NCBI GenBank assembly: GCA_035048495.1
Contig: CM068552.1
Span: forward strand, 30,568,154 to 30,632,153
DNA from: Euptelea pleiosperma
Taxonomy: Eukaryota; Streptophyta; Magnoliopsida; Ranunculales; Eupteleaceae
DNA length: 64,000 nt
Direction: 5' to 3'
Part shown: piece after piece, positions 1 to 11,929 of the stretch
Layout: every line of letters begins with the position of its first letter
How positions within the stretch are numbered: position 1 is the first letter of the stretch
The notes under the pieces: generated by a model
Databases searched by the model: none
Seen by the model: only the letters and a program-made list of their open reading frames with translations
What the model was told of the DNA's origin: nothing
Program-made: the position numbers and the translations under genes

Positions 1-14
1 ATATCTTTCGTTTA

Positions 15-3000
15 ATGCAACAAGATGCCGATCGCAAAGTGACCGATGAAATGTGTGCCGTTGAGAGTCTAATCCCGGACTCCACCGAAGATATTCTTAA
101 ACAGTGTCTAGCACACTTTGGGGCTGACTTTGCAACAGAGTCAGCTATTTCTGATCTCAATGATCTTTTGGAGACTGCTCCACTGCTAGAGATCCCCGCT
201 CCACTCATCGAGTTCGAGCCTCTGATAACCATGGCCAGAGAACCCATCATTCCTTTACCTACTGAAGTCAAACCTCTTCAATCCGTGTCTTCTGTGACAC
301 CTATTTCTACTCCATCTGCTCCAAAATTGGAGCTTAAGCCTCTTCCAACAGATCTTTCCTATGCCTATCTTGGTCCTAAGGAAACCTACCCTGTCATTAT
401 TGCTTCCGCTTTGTCTGAGAGTGAACGTAAGAAACTTCTCGAGCTGCTCAACGAGCACAAATCTGCGATAGGTTGGACTATAGATGATATTCGAGGCATA
501 GACCCCTCGGTGTGCCAACATCACATCTATCTCGAGGATGAATCCAAAACCTCTCGAGAACACCAGAGGAGGTTGAACCCCGTCTTGAAGGATGTAGTCC
601 GGGATGAGGTCCTTAAACTGTTAGATGCGGGTATCATTTATCCCATCTCCGATAGCAAATGGGTGAGTCCTATTCATGTCGTCCCTAAAAAGGCAGGATT
701 CACAGTTGTGGAAAATGAGAACAAGGAAATGGTAACCCAGCGCCTGAAAAAAGGGTGGAGAGTCTGCATCGATTACCGACGACTCAACACCAACACTAGA
801 AAGGACCATTTTCCTTTACCCTTCATAGACCAGATGTTGGAGAGACTAGCAGGTCACTCCTATTACTGCTTCCTCGATGGTTACTCAGGGTATAATCAAA
901 TACCAATCGCCCCTGAGGATCACGAGAAGACAACCTTTACTTGTCGCTTTGGCACTTTTGCCTTCAAGCGCATGCCCTTTGGCCTCTGCAATGCACCCGC
1001 GACTTTTCAAAGGTGTATGATGAGCATATTCTCTGACATGGTGGAAAAATTTCTCGAAGTCTTTATGGACGACTTCTCAGTTTTTGGGTCATCCTTTGAT
1101 GACTGTCTGAACCATCTAGGGCTTGTACTTCAACGCTGTCAGGACAAGCGACTTGTCCTCAATTGGGAGAAATGCCACTTCATGGTGAAGAAGGGCATTG
1201 TTCTGGGACATGTCATTTCCCATCAGGGCATTGAGGTCGACAAAGCTAAAATCGATATCATCTCGACCTTGCCCATTCCTAAGTCCGTGCGTGACATCCG
1301 GTCCTTTTTGGGACACGGAGGATTCTATAGGCGATTCATCAAGGACTTCTCTCAAATCGCTCGACCTCTGTCCCATCTTCTGGCTAAAGATAGTCCTTTC
1401 GACTTTAATGCTGACTGTGTCAAGGCCTTTGAGCGTCTCAAATCTGAGCTCACTACTGCGCCCATTATCCGTCCCCCAGACTGGACTCTACCTTTTGAGG
1501 TAATGTGCGATGCTTCTGACTACGCATTAGGCGCTGTTCTAGGGCAGAGAGTTGACAAAAGGTCACACGTGATCTACTACGCGAGCAAAACTCTTAACTC
1601 TGCCCAAATGAATTACTCTACCACTGAGAAAGAACTCCTGGCGGTAGTCTTCGCCCTTGATAAATTTCGTCAGTACCTCTTAGCCACTAAGGTGGTTGTG
1701 TACACTGATCATGCAGCCCTTCGTTATCTCATGTCGAAAAAGGAAACCAAACCTCGATTAATTCGATGGATTCTCTTACTGCAGGAATTCGACCTCGAGA
1801 TTAAGGATAAGAAAGGAACTGAGAATGTAGTGGCTGATCACTTGTCTAGACTGACTTTAGAGTCATCCTTCGACACCCAGCCCATCCCTGAAACCTTTCC
1901 AGACGAACAACTGTTCGTCATCTCTGTTAATCCTTGGTATGCTGACATTGTCAACTACCTTGTCACCGAAGAAATGCCGTCACACTGGTCAAAACAGGAC
2001 AAAAGCCAATTCCTAGCAAGAGTTAAGTACTACTCTTGGGATGACCCTTATTTGTATAAATACTGTCCTGACCAGATCATTCGTCTCTGTGTCCCTGAGT
2101 CGGACCAACTCAATATCTTATCCTCGTGTCATGACCAACCTTGTGGTGGTCATTTCAGCACTAAGAAGACTGCAGAAAAAGTGCTGCAATGCGGATTCTA
2201 CTGGCCCACATTATTTAAAGATGCCCACATCTACAGCAAAACCTGTCCTAATTGCCAGCATCTAGGCCGCATCTCCCAGAGGAACATGATGCCCCTCACT
2301 CCCATCCAGGTCGATGAAATATTTGACATTTGGGGCATCGACTTCATGGGCCCCTTTCCCATTTCCTATGGTTTTGAGTACATTCTCCTTGCGGTAGACT
2401 ATGTATCCAAATGGATAGAAGCCATTCCCACCAAGACCAATGACCACAAAGTGGTGGTCAAATTCCTAAAGGAGTTCATCTTCGCTCGATTCGGTGCCCC
2501 TAAGGCCATCATTAGTGATGGGGGCACCCATTTCTGCAATAAGATATTCGAGAACTTAATGAAGAAGTATGGGGTAACCCACAAGGTTGCCCTAGCTTAT
2601 CATCCGCAGACTAGTGGTCAAGTAGAGGTCTCTAATCGTCAGATCAAGCAGATCTTGGAGAAGACAGTCAATACCACACGTAAAGACTGGTCTACTCGTC
2701 TCACTGATGCTTTATGGGCATACAGAACCGCCTACAAGACCCCACTCAATATGTCTCCCTATCGTCTCGTCTTTGGGAAACCCTGTCATCTACCGGTAGA
2801 GATTGAACATCGTGCTCTGTGGGCCATTAAGAAGCTCAACTTCGACCTCGACTCTGCAGGGGAAGAGCGAAAACTTCAAATGAATGAGTTAGAAGAACTC
2901 AGAAATGATGCCTACAACTTGTCCAAGAATTACAAAGCCAAAATGAAGTGGATACATGACAAGAGCATCCTTAGGAAAGAGTTCCATCCAGGACAGAAGG

Positions 3001-3233
3001 TCCTTCTTTATAATTCTCGTCTTCATCTCTTCCCTGGAAAACTGAAATCTAGGTGGACCGGTCCTTATACGGTCACAGCAGTCACACCCTTCGGGGCAAT
3101 CACTATTGAGGATCCCAAGGATCACTCCTCATTCCAGGTCAATGGTCAGCGTCTTAAGCAATTCCATGAACTTAATGTGTCGTTCATTCAGACTTTTGAA
3201 ATTGATCTCATCGATCCTATTTATGTCGACTGA
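15..3233 (+). CDS. Ty3/Athila pol polyprotein (reverse transcriptase, RNase H, integrase), 5' end outside window
   Basis: Copies element RNA into DNA and integrates it. The first Met is at position 15, but the frame is open to the window edge (I-F-R-L before the Met), so this is the C-terminal part of a longer polyprotein. Visible landmarks by residue from that Met: reverse transcriptase with the FMDD catalytic box at 350-353; RNase H beginning near the C-D-A-S motif (D499); an HHCC zinc finger with H706, H713, C744 and C747; integrase D776, D835 and E871, giving the D,D-35-E spacing. The C-terminal 150 residues resemble the usual integrase tail with no chromodomain seen, which agrees with Athila rather than a chromovirus. 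All catalytic residues are present and there is no stop or frameshift. Confidence 0.93.
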   Translation: MQQDADRKVTDEMCAVESLIPDSTEDILKQCLAHFGADFATESAISDLNDLLETAPLLEIPAPLIEFEPLITMAREPIIPLPTEVKPLQSVSSVTPISTPSAPKLELKPLPTDLSYAYLGPKETYPVIIASALSESERKKLLELLNEHKSAIGWTIDDIRGIDPSVCQHHIYLEDESKTSREHQRRLNPVLKDVVRDEVLKLLDAGIIYPISDSKWVSPIHVVPKKAGFTVVENENKEMVTQRLKKGWRVCIDYRRLNTNTRKDHFPLPFIDQMLERLAGHSYYCFLDGYSGYNQIPIAPEDHEKTTFTCRFGTFAFKRMPFGLCNAPATFQRCMMSIFSDMVEKFLEVFMDDFSVFGSSFDDCLNHLGLVLQRCQDKRLVLNWEKCHFMVKKGIVLGHVISHQGIEVDKAKIDIISTLPIPKSVRDIRSFLGHGGFYRRFIKDFSQIARPLSHLLAKDSPFDFNADCVKAFERLKSELTTAPIIRPPDWTLPFEVMCDASDYALGAVLGQRVDKRSHVIYYASKTLNSAQMNYSTTEKELLAVVFALDKFRQYLLATKVVVYTDHAALRYLMSKKETKPRLIRWILLLQEFDLEIKDKKGTENVVADHLSRLTLESSFDTQPIPETFPDEQLFVISVNPWYADIVNYLVTEEMPSHWSKQDKSQFLARVKYYSWDDPYLYKYCPDQIIRLCVPESDQLNILSSCHDQPCGGHFSTKKTAEKVLQCGFYWPTLFKDAHIYSKTCPNCQHLGRISQRNMMPLTPIQVDEIFDIWGIDFMGPFPISYGFEYILLAVDYVSKWIEAIPTKTNDHKVVVKFLKEFIFARFGAPKAIISDGGTHFCNKIFENLMKKYGVTHKVALAYHPQTSGQVEVSNRQIKQILEKTVNTTRKDWSTRLTDALWAYRTAYKTPLNMSPYRLVFGKPCHLPVEIEHRALWAIKKLNFDLDSAGEERKLQMNELEELRNDAYNLSKNYKAKMKWIHDKSILRKEFHPGQKVLLYNSRLHLFPGKLKSRWTGPYTVTAVTPFGAITIEDPKDHSSFQVNGQRLKQFHELNVSFIQTFEIDLIDPIYVD

Positions 3234-5153
3234 TGATCCACTCAGTCTCCTGTGCTCCAACTTGGTTGGGGGTGCCTGTCACCCCCGTCATGTCTGGCTG
3301 AAGACGTAAAACTTAGCGCTTTCGGAAAGGCAATTCCGGTATTCCTAGAGTACATGAGTCTCATGCATTTGTTATTACTGTTATATCTCTGGAAATGCAG
3401 GTACATTCATTCTTCCGATCATCAGGTACCACACACTGTCGAGTTTCTGCCGACTTGGTAACATCCTTCCTGAATCTTTGCATCATCATCTCTGATTTGT
3501 TATCATTTTATGTCCCGGTATTGAGCACCGAGGACGGTGCTATATTTTGGTTGGGGGTGGGTATTTACCAAAACTCATGTCTTTATAAAAAATAAAAAAA
3601 AAAAAAAAAAAATTCTTATTTTTTGGGTGATTTCCGATGTTCTCCAAAAGTTTTCTAGAATTTCAAAAATGTGTCAAATACCCTGACTTTGATTAGCTAA
3701 AAACCTTCGTTAAGTCAGTATTGAGGATGTCGATTTTTGTTAAAGTTAGCGTTGAGTCAATTCAAGCGTGACTACAGCAGGTTTGAAAACTCAGAAAAAC
3801 TCAGATTTGGCACAATTGTACACTATCAACATCAGAGTCATCCTAAGTTTGGAAATTCTGGAGATCCTGTGAGAATAATTGTGGAGACCTAACCCAGTGA
3901 GCTGTCGAGCCTTTAATCAATTCAGAGGGTTATACAACAATTCTGAGTCACAAGATGACTCACTATTCTTCATGCCCGCAATATTCGTTGAGAGATCTCA
4001 TTATCTTTTGCTTCGATCATAAAACTCGGAACGACATCAAAAAATTGGATTACTACGACAGAACCTTCTCTGTATCCAGTCAAGACAGTATACATGATAG
4101 TGCAAACCTTAGAAAATGATTTAGGCCATTTTTCTGAACCATTCAGCCTTTTTACTCACCTGAATTATACTTCACTAGAAACCCCTTGAGCCATTCTATA
4201 AAAGCCTTTTATTTGCAAACCCATCAACCTAAAATCCAGTCCAGCTACGAAACATGACTGGCTACCCTTATTTTGAGATGGACAAAAGAATAACTGATGT
4301 GGGTGTACCGTGAAAAAGAAAAGTAAAGAAGAAGAATCAAAAGGAAAAGAAAGTGGTTCAAGCCAAAAACAAAATCTAGAAAGAAAGTATGAAGAAGAGC
4401 TGAAAAGAAATTGAGCAGTCTCAGAAATATCAAGAAAAAGAGAAAAATACGAAAAAAGGAAAAAGAACCAGATAATGGTGTTACGTCGCAGGAAAAATTC
4501 AAGAAAATGGCAATATCCTCTCAAGATCTTTGAAATCCTGTATTCTTTTATCTCTCTACACCTGACCTAAGCCTCATTACAACCCAGGAAAGTCCTACTT
4601 GATTCTAGGATAGTACGATCATAAAATGTGGAGATTGGAGAAAGAGAAGCTATAGAGTTTGATCTGACGTTCCCGAGTGAAGTGGTACTCCAATCATGAG
4701 ATCTTCTTCTGTTAAAGATGTCCTTCCTTCAAATAAAACATATGTGAGATCTTTTGCCTCTTTATATTAAATACATCTCCTCACATATAAATTGAGAGAA
4801 AAGAAGAAAACCCTTCTTGTGTGATTCTATTCTGAGTGCTAAACATGTGAGATTTGAGGTCGAGGCATAAAAACTTAGAGGTGATCTGGAAATCTTTACT
4901 GTCGGATGATGAGAACGTTGAGCACACACACACGCAGAGTCTGACTATTCTGGGTCATGATTATCAGTTTGTCGTCTTGCCAAAACTTTCCAACTCTTCG
5001 CTAGCATGTAACTGTTTTTGCATCCATTCAATGATTTGACGAACGGGGTTTTCCCTGAGCTAATATGAAAAAGTGTGCAGCATGTGCAGAGCCCTTTTAA
5101 GCTCATGTATTTCGCACTAATTGCCAAGGATTGGCAATATGCTGGTTGGGGGT
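3234..5153 (+). other. Athila 3' spacer between pol and LTR
   Basis: No convincing gene; the open frames here are short and antisense. In some Athila elements this space carries an env-like frame, but I see none. It contains an A-run near 3590-3611 and three copies of a G-rich motif built on TTGGTTGGGGG (near 3262, 3547 and 5143). The last abuts the LTR and is the likely plus-strand primer tract. Confidence 0.6.
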
Positions 5154-6118
5154 TGTGATATTCGCTCAAAAGTGCTTATTTTAAGCACTTATCCTGTTAG
5201 CGTTATCGCACTCTCCTACGTAAAACTGCTCTAATTATCTACTTTTCTACGTAAGAGTCTATCTCATTGCGTAAAACACACTTTTCTGGACGAAATGGTA
5301 TATTTGCATGCATTAAACACATTTTCGGAAGTCTAAATATTAAGCCGTTCTGATAAAGTCTCATTACGCGCTTCTTCTGTCGCAGGAAACCCCGATGGGA
5401 CGATTTTCGAGACTTGTGGGCCCAAATCGATCATGAAAGCCCATTATCAAAGCTTAACAAGCCCACATGCTATAACTAGAAGATATGGGCCAAATATGGG
5501 CTGAATAAGATGACCAAAAAGCTGGCCCAAAGAACGAAGAGAGTAGGAGAGCCAATGACCAAGAGACGGACCAAAGCGTTTAAAGCCACATGAGTCAGCA
5601 AAGAATGATGGTCGACTCTACTGGAGAAGCGTGAGGATGGTCACAGTGAAGACCAGGGTTCCAGACCCTCCGCCAGTGCTTTTTTCCATTTTTTTTTATA
5701 CTTTTTCTCTCATCTCTCCTTATTCTCTCTCTCTCTTCATCTCTCGATCCTCGAATCTACTGACCTAACCCCAGAACTCCTGCCTATCAGCTCTATCTCA
5801 TCTCCCTTAGCTTTCTGACCGTTGGATCTTCCATCGGACCGTTGGATCTTCAATCGGACCGTTGGATCTCTCTAGATCCGTCGATCTACCAATCTGGGTC
5901 CCAATCAAGTCACCATCCATCCGATCGCCTTCAGAATGCCTGTCACATCATCTTGTGAGACGATGGACATCATCAGTCCATGTGGGCCAGTAGCCGGGCC
6001 CATCATCATCGACCCGCTGTCCGACCAGTTAGTGGACCCCGCGAATTTCAAAAATAATTTTAATTAAATGGGGGGTCCACTAATTGGGGAGATTCCCCAT
6101 AGAAAAGTAGGTTTTTAC

Positions 6119-6152
<34 letters not shown>

Positions 6153-6354
6153 TTTATTTTCAAAAAATACCCTATTTCCATTAATGGAAATAGGGAGCCT
6201 TATAAGATGAGGGAGAAGGGTTCGTTCGAACCCTAACCCCCCTCAAATCTTCTCCTTTCTCTCCCCCTATCAATCCCGCATTCACCCTTGGCCCCATTCT
6301 TCTTTTTTTTCTTCTTTTCTCTTTCTCCTTTTCTTCATCTTCTTCTTCTTCTTC

Positions 6355-6669
6355 GCCGGAGTTGCCTGCAACTCCGGCCGTCTGGTAAGGCATCCGTCTC
6401 CTTCTCCTTCTTCTTCTCCTTCTTCTTCTTCTTCTTCTTCTTCTTCTTCTTCTTCTTCTTCTTTTTCTTTTTCTTCTCATTTTTTTTCTTTTTTCGTTTT
6501 CGTTTTCGTTTTTTTGTCATTACCATTTTTTTTTTTAACGCCGGAGTTGCAGACCTGCAACTCCGGCCGTTAGTGCTCCTCCACGATCTCCACCACCGCC
6601 TAACCCTTATTGCTGCCCTCTCCAGCGCCCTCTCCTCCACTGACCGGAGTTGCAGACCTGCAACTCCGG
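6355..6669. repeat. three perfect palindromes (hairpins) in the Athila LTR
   Basis: Hairpin 1 (6355-6378) has an 11 bp stem starting GCCGGAGTTGC and a CT loop. Hairpin 2 (6540-6567) has a 13 bp stem GCCGGAGTTGCAG and an AC loop. Hairpin 3 (6644-6669) has a 12 bp stem CCGGAGTTGCAG and an AC loop. All three share the same core. They flank the TTC microsatellite and are spaced about 185 and 104 bp apart. Confidence 0.85.
6400..6480. repeat. TTC microsatellite
   Basis: A nearly pure TTC run (clean at about 6421-6462) inside the LTR, followed by T-rich sequence with TTTTCG repeats. On the minus strand it reads as an arginine-rich or lysine-rich open frame, which is a composition artefact. Confidence 0.9.
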
Positions 6670-7974
6670 CAATCTTCATTCTCAACCACGGACTGGTTCT
6701 CCTCCGGCGATCTCACTCCCATCCGGCATCTCCTCCTCAACCACGGACTGGTTCTCTTCTCTACCGCCTAACCTCACTGCTGCTGCACAAAACGCAAGCA
6801 ACTTCAAGTCCCTCCACCACGTTCCACAACTCCATCCCCTCTAAGCCGTCACCCACCCCATTGGCTATTCTCTTCTTTTTCATTTTTTCTCCTTCTTCTT
6901 CTCTCCTTCTCCAAAGAGGCAGCATCATCCTCAACGGCAGAACACTCCACAACCAGCTGCTACACTCCACGTCACAGGCGTTGAAGCTCCTCCTTGCATA
7001 GCCTTGGGCACCGCCCTTGCTGGGCCTGCAACTCCCAAGACCACGGCCTACTTCTTCCATTAGAATCACCCCTCTTCCAAGAACGCCTATTCCAGCCGCC
7101 CCCCCTTTTCATGGTATTCTCTCCAAAGCCGTTAACCCATGGAATCCACTAAACCACCATCTTCTTTCTCCCCACTTGCTGCCACAGTCTCCTCTCCAAA
7201 AATGCTAATCTCTTAACGGTTTCCTCCACAAAAAGATCATCAAAAAGAAAAAAAAAAAAGAGGGAAACAAGAGAGGAGGAAGAAGGATAGAAAGGAAGAA
7301 AGGAGGAAGAAGATCTTCACATGTTGCTGCTGCTACCATCGCCAGGCAGCCAACAATTTTGGTGGGCAACCGCTAACTCCACCCTTCATCGTCACCATTG
7401 ATCGGGCTATTCTCATGCACTTCATCTCCATTATGTCCCCAACAACCATGCATATATCCATCAAATGCAGACCATTCTTCTCCATCTCGAGGTGAGATCT
7501 AATGATAAGCTTTTCTATCTAAGAAATCTTTTCTCTAATTTTATTTTCTCTTCCCTTAGTTTCTCTCTCTAGATTTCTCCCATTCTCTCTCTAGCTTAGT
7601 TTTAGGTTCTTTACAAATTTATTTATTTTTGTTTGATGTTTTGAGCATTGTAAGAATTTTTAATGTTAATGGATGAATTCTCTTTTCGGGTGTTATTTGA
7701 TTTCCTTCATTATTGTTTTTAATAGTCTGTGATAATCTAAAAGAAAAAAAAAGTTTTAAATCCCATTATCACCATTCTCATCCTGCCATTATTTCTAACA
7801 TCATTCTGTTATTTCATGTTCTTTATTAAGCGTGCCCTAACCCCGAGTGCGGATCGACATCCGACACGAATCCCTATACAAATCTGTCAATTTTGCAGGA
7901 TAATCGGATAAAAATTACAAATCTTGTTGATTATAGGGTTTCCGTAAGCAACGACACGGAAATTTCTACTTTCA

Positions 7975-8289
7975 AATGATCCTTCTTCCTCCTCTCTCAT
8001 TCAAACATTGAGTTATTTTGTGGCATTCCTAGACTTCTATATATACCTCTATGTGTGTGTGTGTGTGGATCTATATCAGAACACGTATTCATGTCATAAA
8101 GAAACATAAAAGATTAAAATACTAGGATAATGCATTTGAGACAAGTTTCAAACAAGTCATATAAAAGATGCATAAATGAACATCTAAGAAGTACAAACAT
8201 CTTGCAATTGAAGCGTATGGGTCTATATCATAACATCTATATATATATAAGCATCTCATATGGGACATCATATATTAGGTCAAAGGATA
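7975..8289. other. gene-free flank
   Basis: AT-rich sequence with a short GT run near 8054. I see no gene or repeat family here. Confidence 0.5.
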
Positions 8290-8770
8290 ACACACAACTC
8301 ATTTTTACCCATAAATGTTTGCACCCATGGGCTCAGCCTGATTGGCCCTAAGCCAACCATTCATGGGTACAAATGAGCCCCAAAGGGTTCACAATAGGGC
8401 CTTCTTCTTTTGCTTGGCAGCACAGGGACTTCAAGGTCTTGGAATTTTTATACTCATACAAACAACAAAGCAGTCAATAACCTTTCAACATACAAAGACT
8501 ACCCACACTTTGCACCCATGAATGTTTGACCACACCATTTAACTGGACCTACACACTGACAATCAGCCTGATTGCTGATTTATTGCCATAGGATTCAAGA
8601 TTTATTCATACAGGGCTTACTGAATGGCCCTAGGCCAAACATTCATGGGTTGGTGGCCATGAAAGAGCTCACAATAGGGCCTTCCTTTGCTTCGCAGAAC
8701 AGAGATTTTATGGTGTTGAAAATTATACGCAGATGGTATGAAAGAACAAAGCAGTCAATAACATTTCAAA
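8290..8770. repeat. diverged direct duplication, about 285 bp period
   Basis: The stretch with 'ggccctaagccaaccattcatggg', 'cacaatagggccttc' and 'caaagcagtcaataac' at about 8343-8480 recurs in the same order and strand at about 8626-8764. Mismatches and small indels show it is not recent. Confidence 0.7.
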
Positions 8771-8868
8771 GAATAAACACTACCAACAATTTCTCAAATC
8801 ACAGTAGCTATATAATTACCTACAAGAAAGTTAAACATGACTTACAAATCATTCATCACATCAAGCAC

Positions 8869-9290
8869 TGTGGAAACCCCATGAACTGTGGAAACCCCAT
8901 GAATTGTGGAAACCCCACTTAGAAATCACAAATCAAGCCATTCGATAATGACTCAGCACTAAACCCCTAAAAAATGACTTTGTCTATGCATTAATAAACT
9001 AAAATCAAATGACAGAGGAGCTAGATTTCATCCAACGCTTACAAATCATTCATGCAGATCAAGCACTGTGGAAACCCCATGAAAATAACTCATCCACCGC
9101 TTAGAAATCACAACTCAGCATTGTTTAAACCCCATGAAAATAACTAATCCAACGCTTTAGAAATCACAACTCAGCACTGTTAAATCCCCATGAAAATAAC
9201 TCATCCAACACTTACAAATCACAACTTAGCACTGTTGAAACCCATGAAAATAACTCATCCAACGCTTAGAAATCACAACTCAGCACTATT
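8869..9290. repeat. tandem arrays: short unit (about 17 bp, 3 copies) and 55 bp unit (about 4 copies)
   Basis: At 8869-8920 'ctgtggaaaccccatgaa' is repeated three times. From 9076 to 9290 a 54-57 bp unit starting 'ccatgaaaataactcat' and containing 'agaaatcacaactcagca' is repeated about four times. The same 45 bp text occurs singly in the core of the foldback MITEs near 58325 and 63660. Confidence 0.85.
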
Positions 9291-9989
9291 TATTTGATTT
9301 TGCGGTAAAAACAAAATCAATTGACAGAGAGGAGCTAAAATAGTGTAGATGGTTACCTGCAGGAGCTGATTCAGACGACGAAGGGACAACGAACCAGCGA
9401 AAGGTGACGAGCATGGACAGGATCGAGCTAGGGTTCCCACAAACCCTAATCTCAAATGTGAAATGGAGGTAGCGGAGAAAGAAGAAAAGGTAGAGGAGAA
9501 AGAGATGAGCAAGAGCGTGTAGATGGTTACCTGGAGGGATGATTCAGACGACGAAAGAAGACCGAACACCAGCCGACGGCGACGAGAGTGGAGAGGATCG
9601 TGCTAGGGTTCCAAAAACCCAAACTAAAAAATGAGGGATTATATAGTATCGTCGACGACAATTATTTTCCCATGGGCAAATATAAATTTTCCCACACAAT
9701 GTAAAATATCGTGAAATTATTTTACCAGGGGGGGGGTGATAAAATATTCGGACGCCTTCGCAAGCAAATATGTGGGCCCGTCTAAATATTTTGACGAGCA
9801 AATTTTGAATCAAACATGACGACAATCTGATTTTGTCGGGAAAATATTTTATTTTCCCGCCGATATGGTCTACCAAACAGACCCTAAGAGTATGTCACGT
9901 GGCTCATATAGATGTTGATGATCACCTTTGAGCAAAGATATTCGTCAGCTTTGTTTCGACGGTCACTGCAGTGAGCGCACTTAAAGAAT
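9291..9989. other. gene-free interval, possible MITE end
   Basis: Contains two 'gtgtagatggttacctg' blocks (near 9342 and 9517), a G-run at 9729 and, at 9866-9886, a sequence whose complement reads GGGTCTGTTTGGTAGACC, typical of a transposon end. No matching left end was found, so I do not call an element. Confidence 0.4.
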
Positions 9990-10340
9990 CCGGTTTTGCT
10001 CACGGACGCTCACCAAAGTCCATATAAGCCACGTGGCACACTCTTAAAGACCACCAACCGTATGGATGTTTGGCCCATCCTTAGGTGGACATTCATATCG
10101 AAAAATCAGTCTGATTGATGACTTCTAACCGTTGGATTTAGTCTTTTTCAATGGTTGACTTTTTATACTCGAGATTCAAGCATTATTTGGGGGTAATCAC
10201 AGACCCAACGGTTCGAAATCGCCAATTAGACTGATTTTTTTATCTACAGGTCCACCTAGTGATGGGCCAATCATCCATACGATCTCTAATAGTGTGCCAC
10301 TTATGACTTACCTCATATAGACGTTGGTGAGCAAAACCGG
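9990..10340. mobile_element. foldback MITE (family A), Mutator-like
   Basis: Long inverted ends. The left starts CCGGTTTTGCTCAC and continues through 'gccacgtggcacactctta' and 'ccgtatggatgtttggccca'; the right carries the complement in reverse order and ends GTGAGCAAAACCGG. About 100 bp at each side can pair. No clean target duplication is seen at this copy. Related copies are at 58147-58498 and 63461-63844; the last has a 9 bp target duplication, which is why I class the family as Mutator-like. Confidence 0.7.
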
Positions 10341-10704
10341 ACTGTCCAAATTGCAAGGCAAGAAAGATTTGTTAATGAACGCTGAGGACAAGGAAGACTT
10401 TGATGTCCAACCCTAAAGATTTGTCAATACCATGTGGCACACTTACGAGCTTAACTCGTGAATGTTTGGCTAATCCCCTAGCTGATCTCTACACCAAAAA
10501 TAGCATGAATGGTGATTTATAGCCATTGAATTCATGCATTTTTCATGGGTCTAACAAGGGAATTTTTCACATACTCCCTCATATTTTCTGTGAAAGTTAA
10601 AACCCCGCCCACTTGGTCCACTGTCGTAGACCCATATGGACTTGTGAAATATTTATGAAAAGACTAAAATACTCATTTCTTCAACCTTCGATCACAACAG
10701 ATAA
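10341..10704. other. gene-free interval with a MITE-A scrap
   Basis: Around 10430-10545 there is a fragment resembling family A ('catgtggcacactta', 'gaatgtttggctaatcccct'). No gene is seen. Confidence 0.4.
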
Positions 10705-11285
10705 GGTTTTGGCCGAAATCATAACTTCAAATCACGCATCTATGTTGGTTGGCTGGCCACGAGACTCCAGTAAATTAGTGACCATAGGTGTGCGGCACTC
10801 TCGCAAGCTGTAATCACAAGATCAAAGGCTGGTTTAATATTTTTCCTTATGGGACCAGCTGGCAACTCTCAAGTTACAAAATTAAATTGTCTACTGCAAT
10901 TCAATCGCCATGGATCCCACAAGAATGGATTTTGAATCTTGTTGGTAAAGAAACCAAAAAAGTGCATTGCTTACATCACACACTAAGTTATAGGATATTG
11001 AGCGATGGAATCCATGAAAACCTAGGAATTTATTAAGGTAAAATGTTCGCCTAAAATTTTCACAAAACCATAGCCTCAAAGCAGGCATCTATGGTAGTCA
11101 GCTAGCCATGAGACTCCGATAAATTGTTCTCCATTGGTGTGCAGCAATCTGACGAGCAGTAATCACAAGATCAAAAGCTGGTTTAATATTTTTCCTTATG
11201 ACACCATCAGCTGGTACCTCTCAAGCTACAGAATTAAATTGTCTAGCGCAATTCAATCGCCATGGATCCCGCATGGGGATTTTAG
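10705..11285. repeat. direct duplication of a 200 bp block
   Basis: The block from about 10711 to 10930 recurs at about 11063-11285 in the same orientation. Shared pieces include 'gtaatcacaagatcaaa', 'ctggtttaatatttttcctt' and 'aattcaatcgccatggatcc'. Copies start roughly 350 bp apart and differ at perhaps one base in ten. Confidence 0.75.
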
Positions 11286-11929
11286 TTGAATATTTAGTGA
11301 ATGCACGAGAATGTGTGCATCGATAAATAATATCTCAGTACGTGTAGGTTTCACCCAAGGATCACATGGGCTCTTAGTTGATATGATGATGACCTATTCA
11401 TGGTGATAGACAACCTTAATTATGTTTCTTGTTTATACAAAATTATTACCCTTTGATTTTAACTTAGATTATCTTGAGGTTCAAATACGCTTCACTTTAT
11501 TTTACCTGGACTTAAGTTAGTCCGAGGTTCAAATAACATTCACTTAAATACAAATAGACCTAACCGTACTTGTTGTTACCATGTAACCATGGGTGGTGGT
11601 AATCTTCCACGGTGAGTGGATAATGCCTTCCTTGAAGGTAATTGATTCCTTTTTAGGTCTGATCCTTATAACCATTCCTTGTTCAAAGGAGATGTAAGGA
11701 TACCCTAAGGAGTTCAGTTGGCATGTTGTTCTTCGTATGACAATGATTGTCATTTTGATGAGTGGATAATGCATTTTCTCCAGCAAGTTGACTTGTTTGG
11801 GTTATTATACCTATAATCATTCCCTATCCAAAGGGAGGTGAGGAATGACTCTATGGCCTGTGACGCATGTCTGGACATGAAAGCCGATCTTAATTATATT
11901 AAATGGGCGGCTTTGGGCCCATGGGGTGT
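11286..11929. other. gene-free interval
   Basis: Holds a weak 145 bp tandem duplication (the text around 'gagtggataatgc' at 11615 and 11761, each followed by 'ataaccattcc' or 'ataatcattcc'). No gene is recognised. Confidence 0.4.

Larger units (their letters stand above)
1..7974 (+). mobile_element. Athila-type Ty3 retrotransposon, 3' part
   Basis: Seen: a long pol frame with reverse transcriptase, RNase H and integrase in Ty3 order, then a 1.9 kb non-coding spacer, a G-rich polypurine-like tract and a 2.8 kb LTR. The 5' LTR, gag and probably the protease lie left of the window. Integrase downstream of RNase H is the Ty3 order; the wording around the integrase core and the long LTR and spacer fit the Athila clade (inference from family knowledge). 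The pol frame has no stop over more than 3.2 kb, so the insertion is probably fairly young. A second LTR of the family lies at 54470-57401 in the same orientation. Confidence 0.88.
5154..7974 (+). repeat. Athila 3' LTR
   Basis: Begins TGTGATATTCGC right after a G-rich tract and ends in TTTCA, giving TG...CA ends to within about 2 bp. The first roughly 200 bp (from about 5243) and the last roughly 150 bp match the block at 54470-57401: a shared stretch around 'acacacttttctgga' and another around 'accccgagt'. This supports the LTR call independently of the pol gene. The interior holds a triple 'ggaccgttggatct' repeat near 5820-5875, a TTC microsatellite and three perfect hairpins. No protein-coding gene is convincing inside it. 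Confidence 0.75.

Noticed and set aside
4165..4524. Hydrophobic 119 aa minus-strand frame in the Athila spacer, possibly env-like
   Set aside because: It is on the wrong strand for the element, and its Phe/Leu content follows from an A-rich plus strand.
6181..6480. Arginine-rich 99 aa open frame on the minus strand (and Phe/Ser-rich frames on the plus strand)
   Set aside because: It is the TTC microsatellite and T-rich LTR sequence translated; no protein-like composition outside the repeat.
9866..9886. Transposon end GGGTCTGTTTGGTAGACC (minus strand)
   Set aside because: No matching inverted end or target duplication was found nearby.
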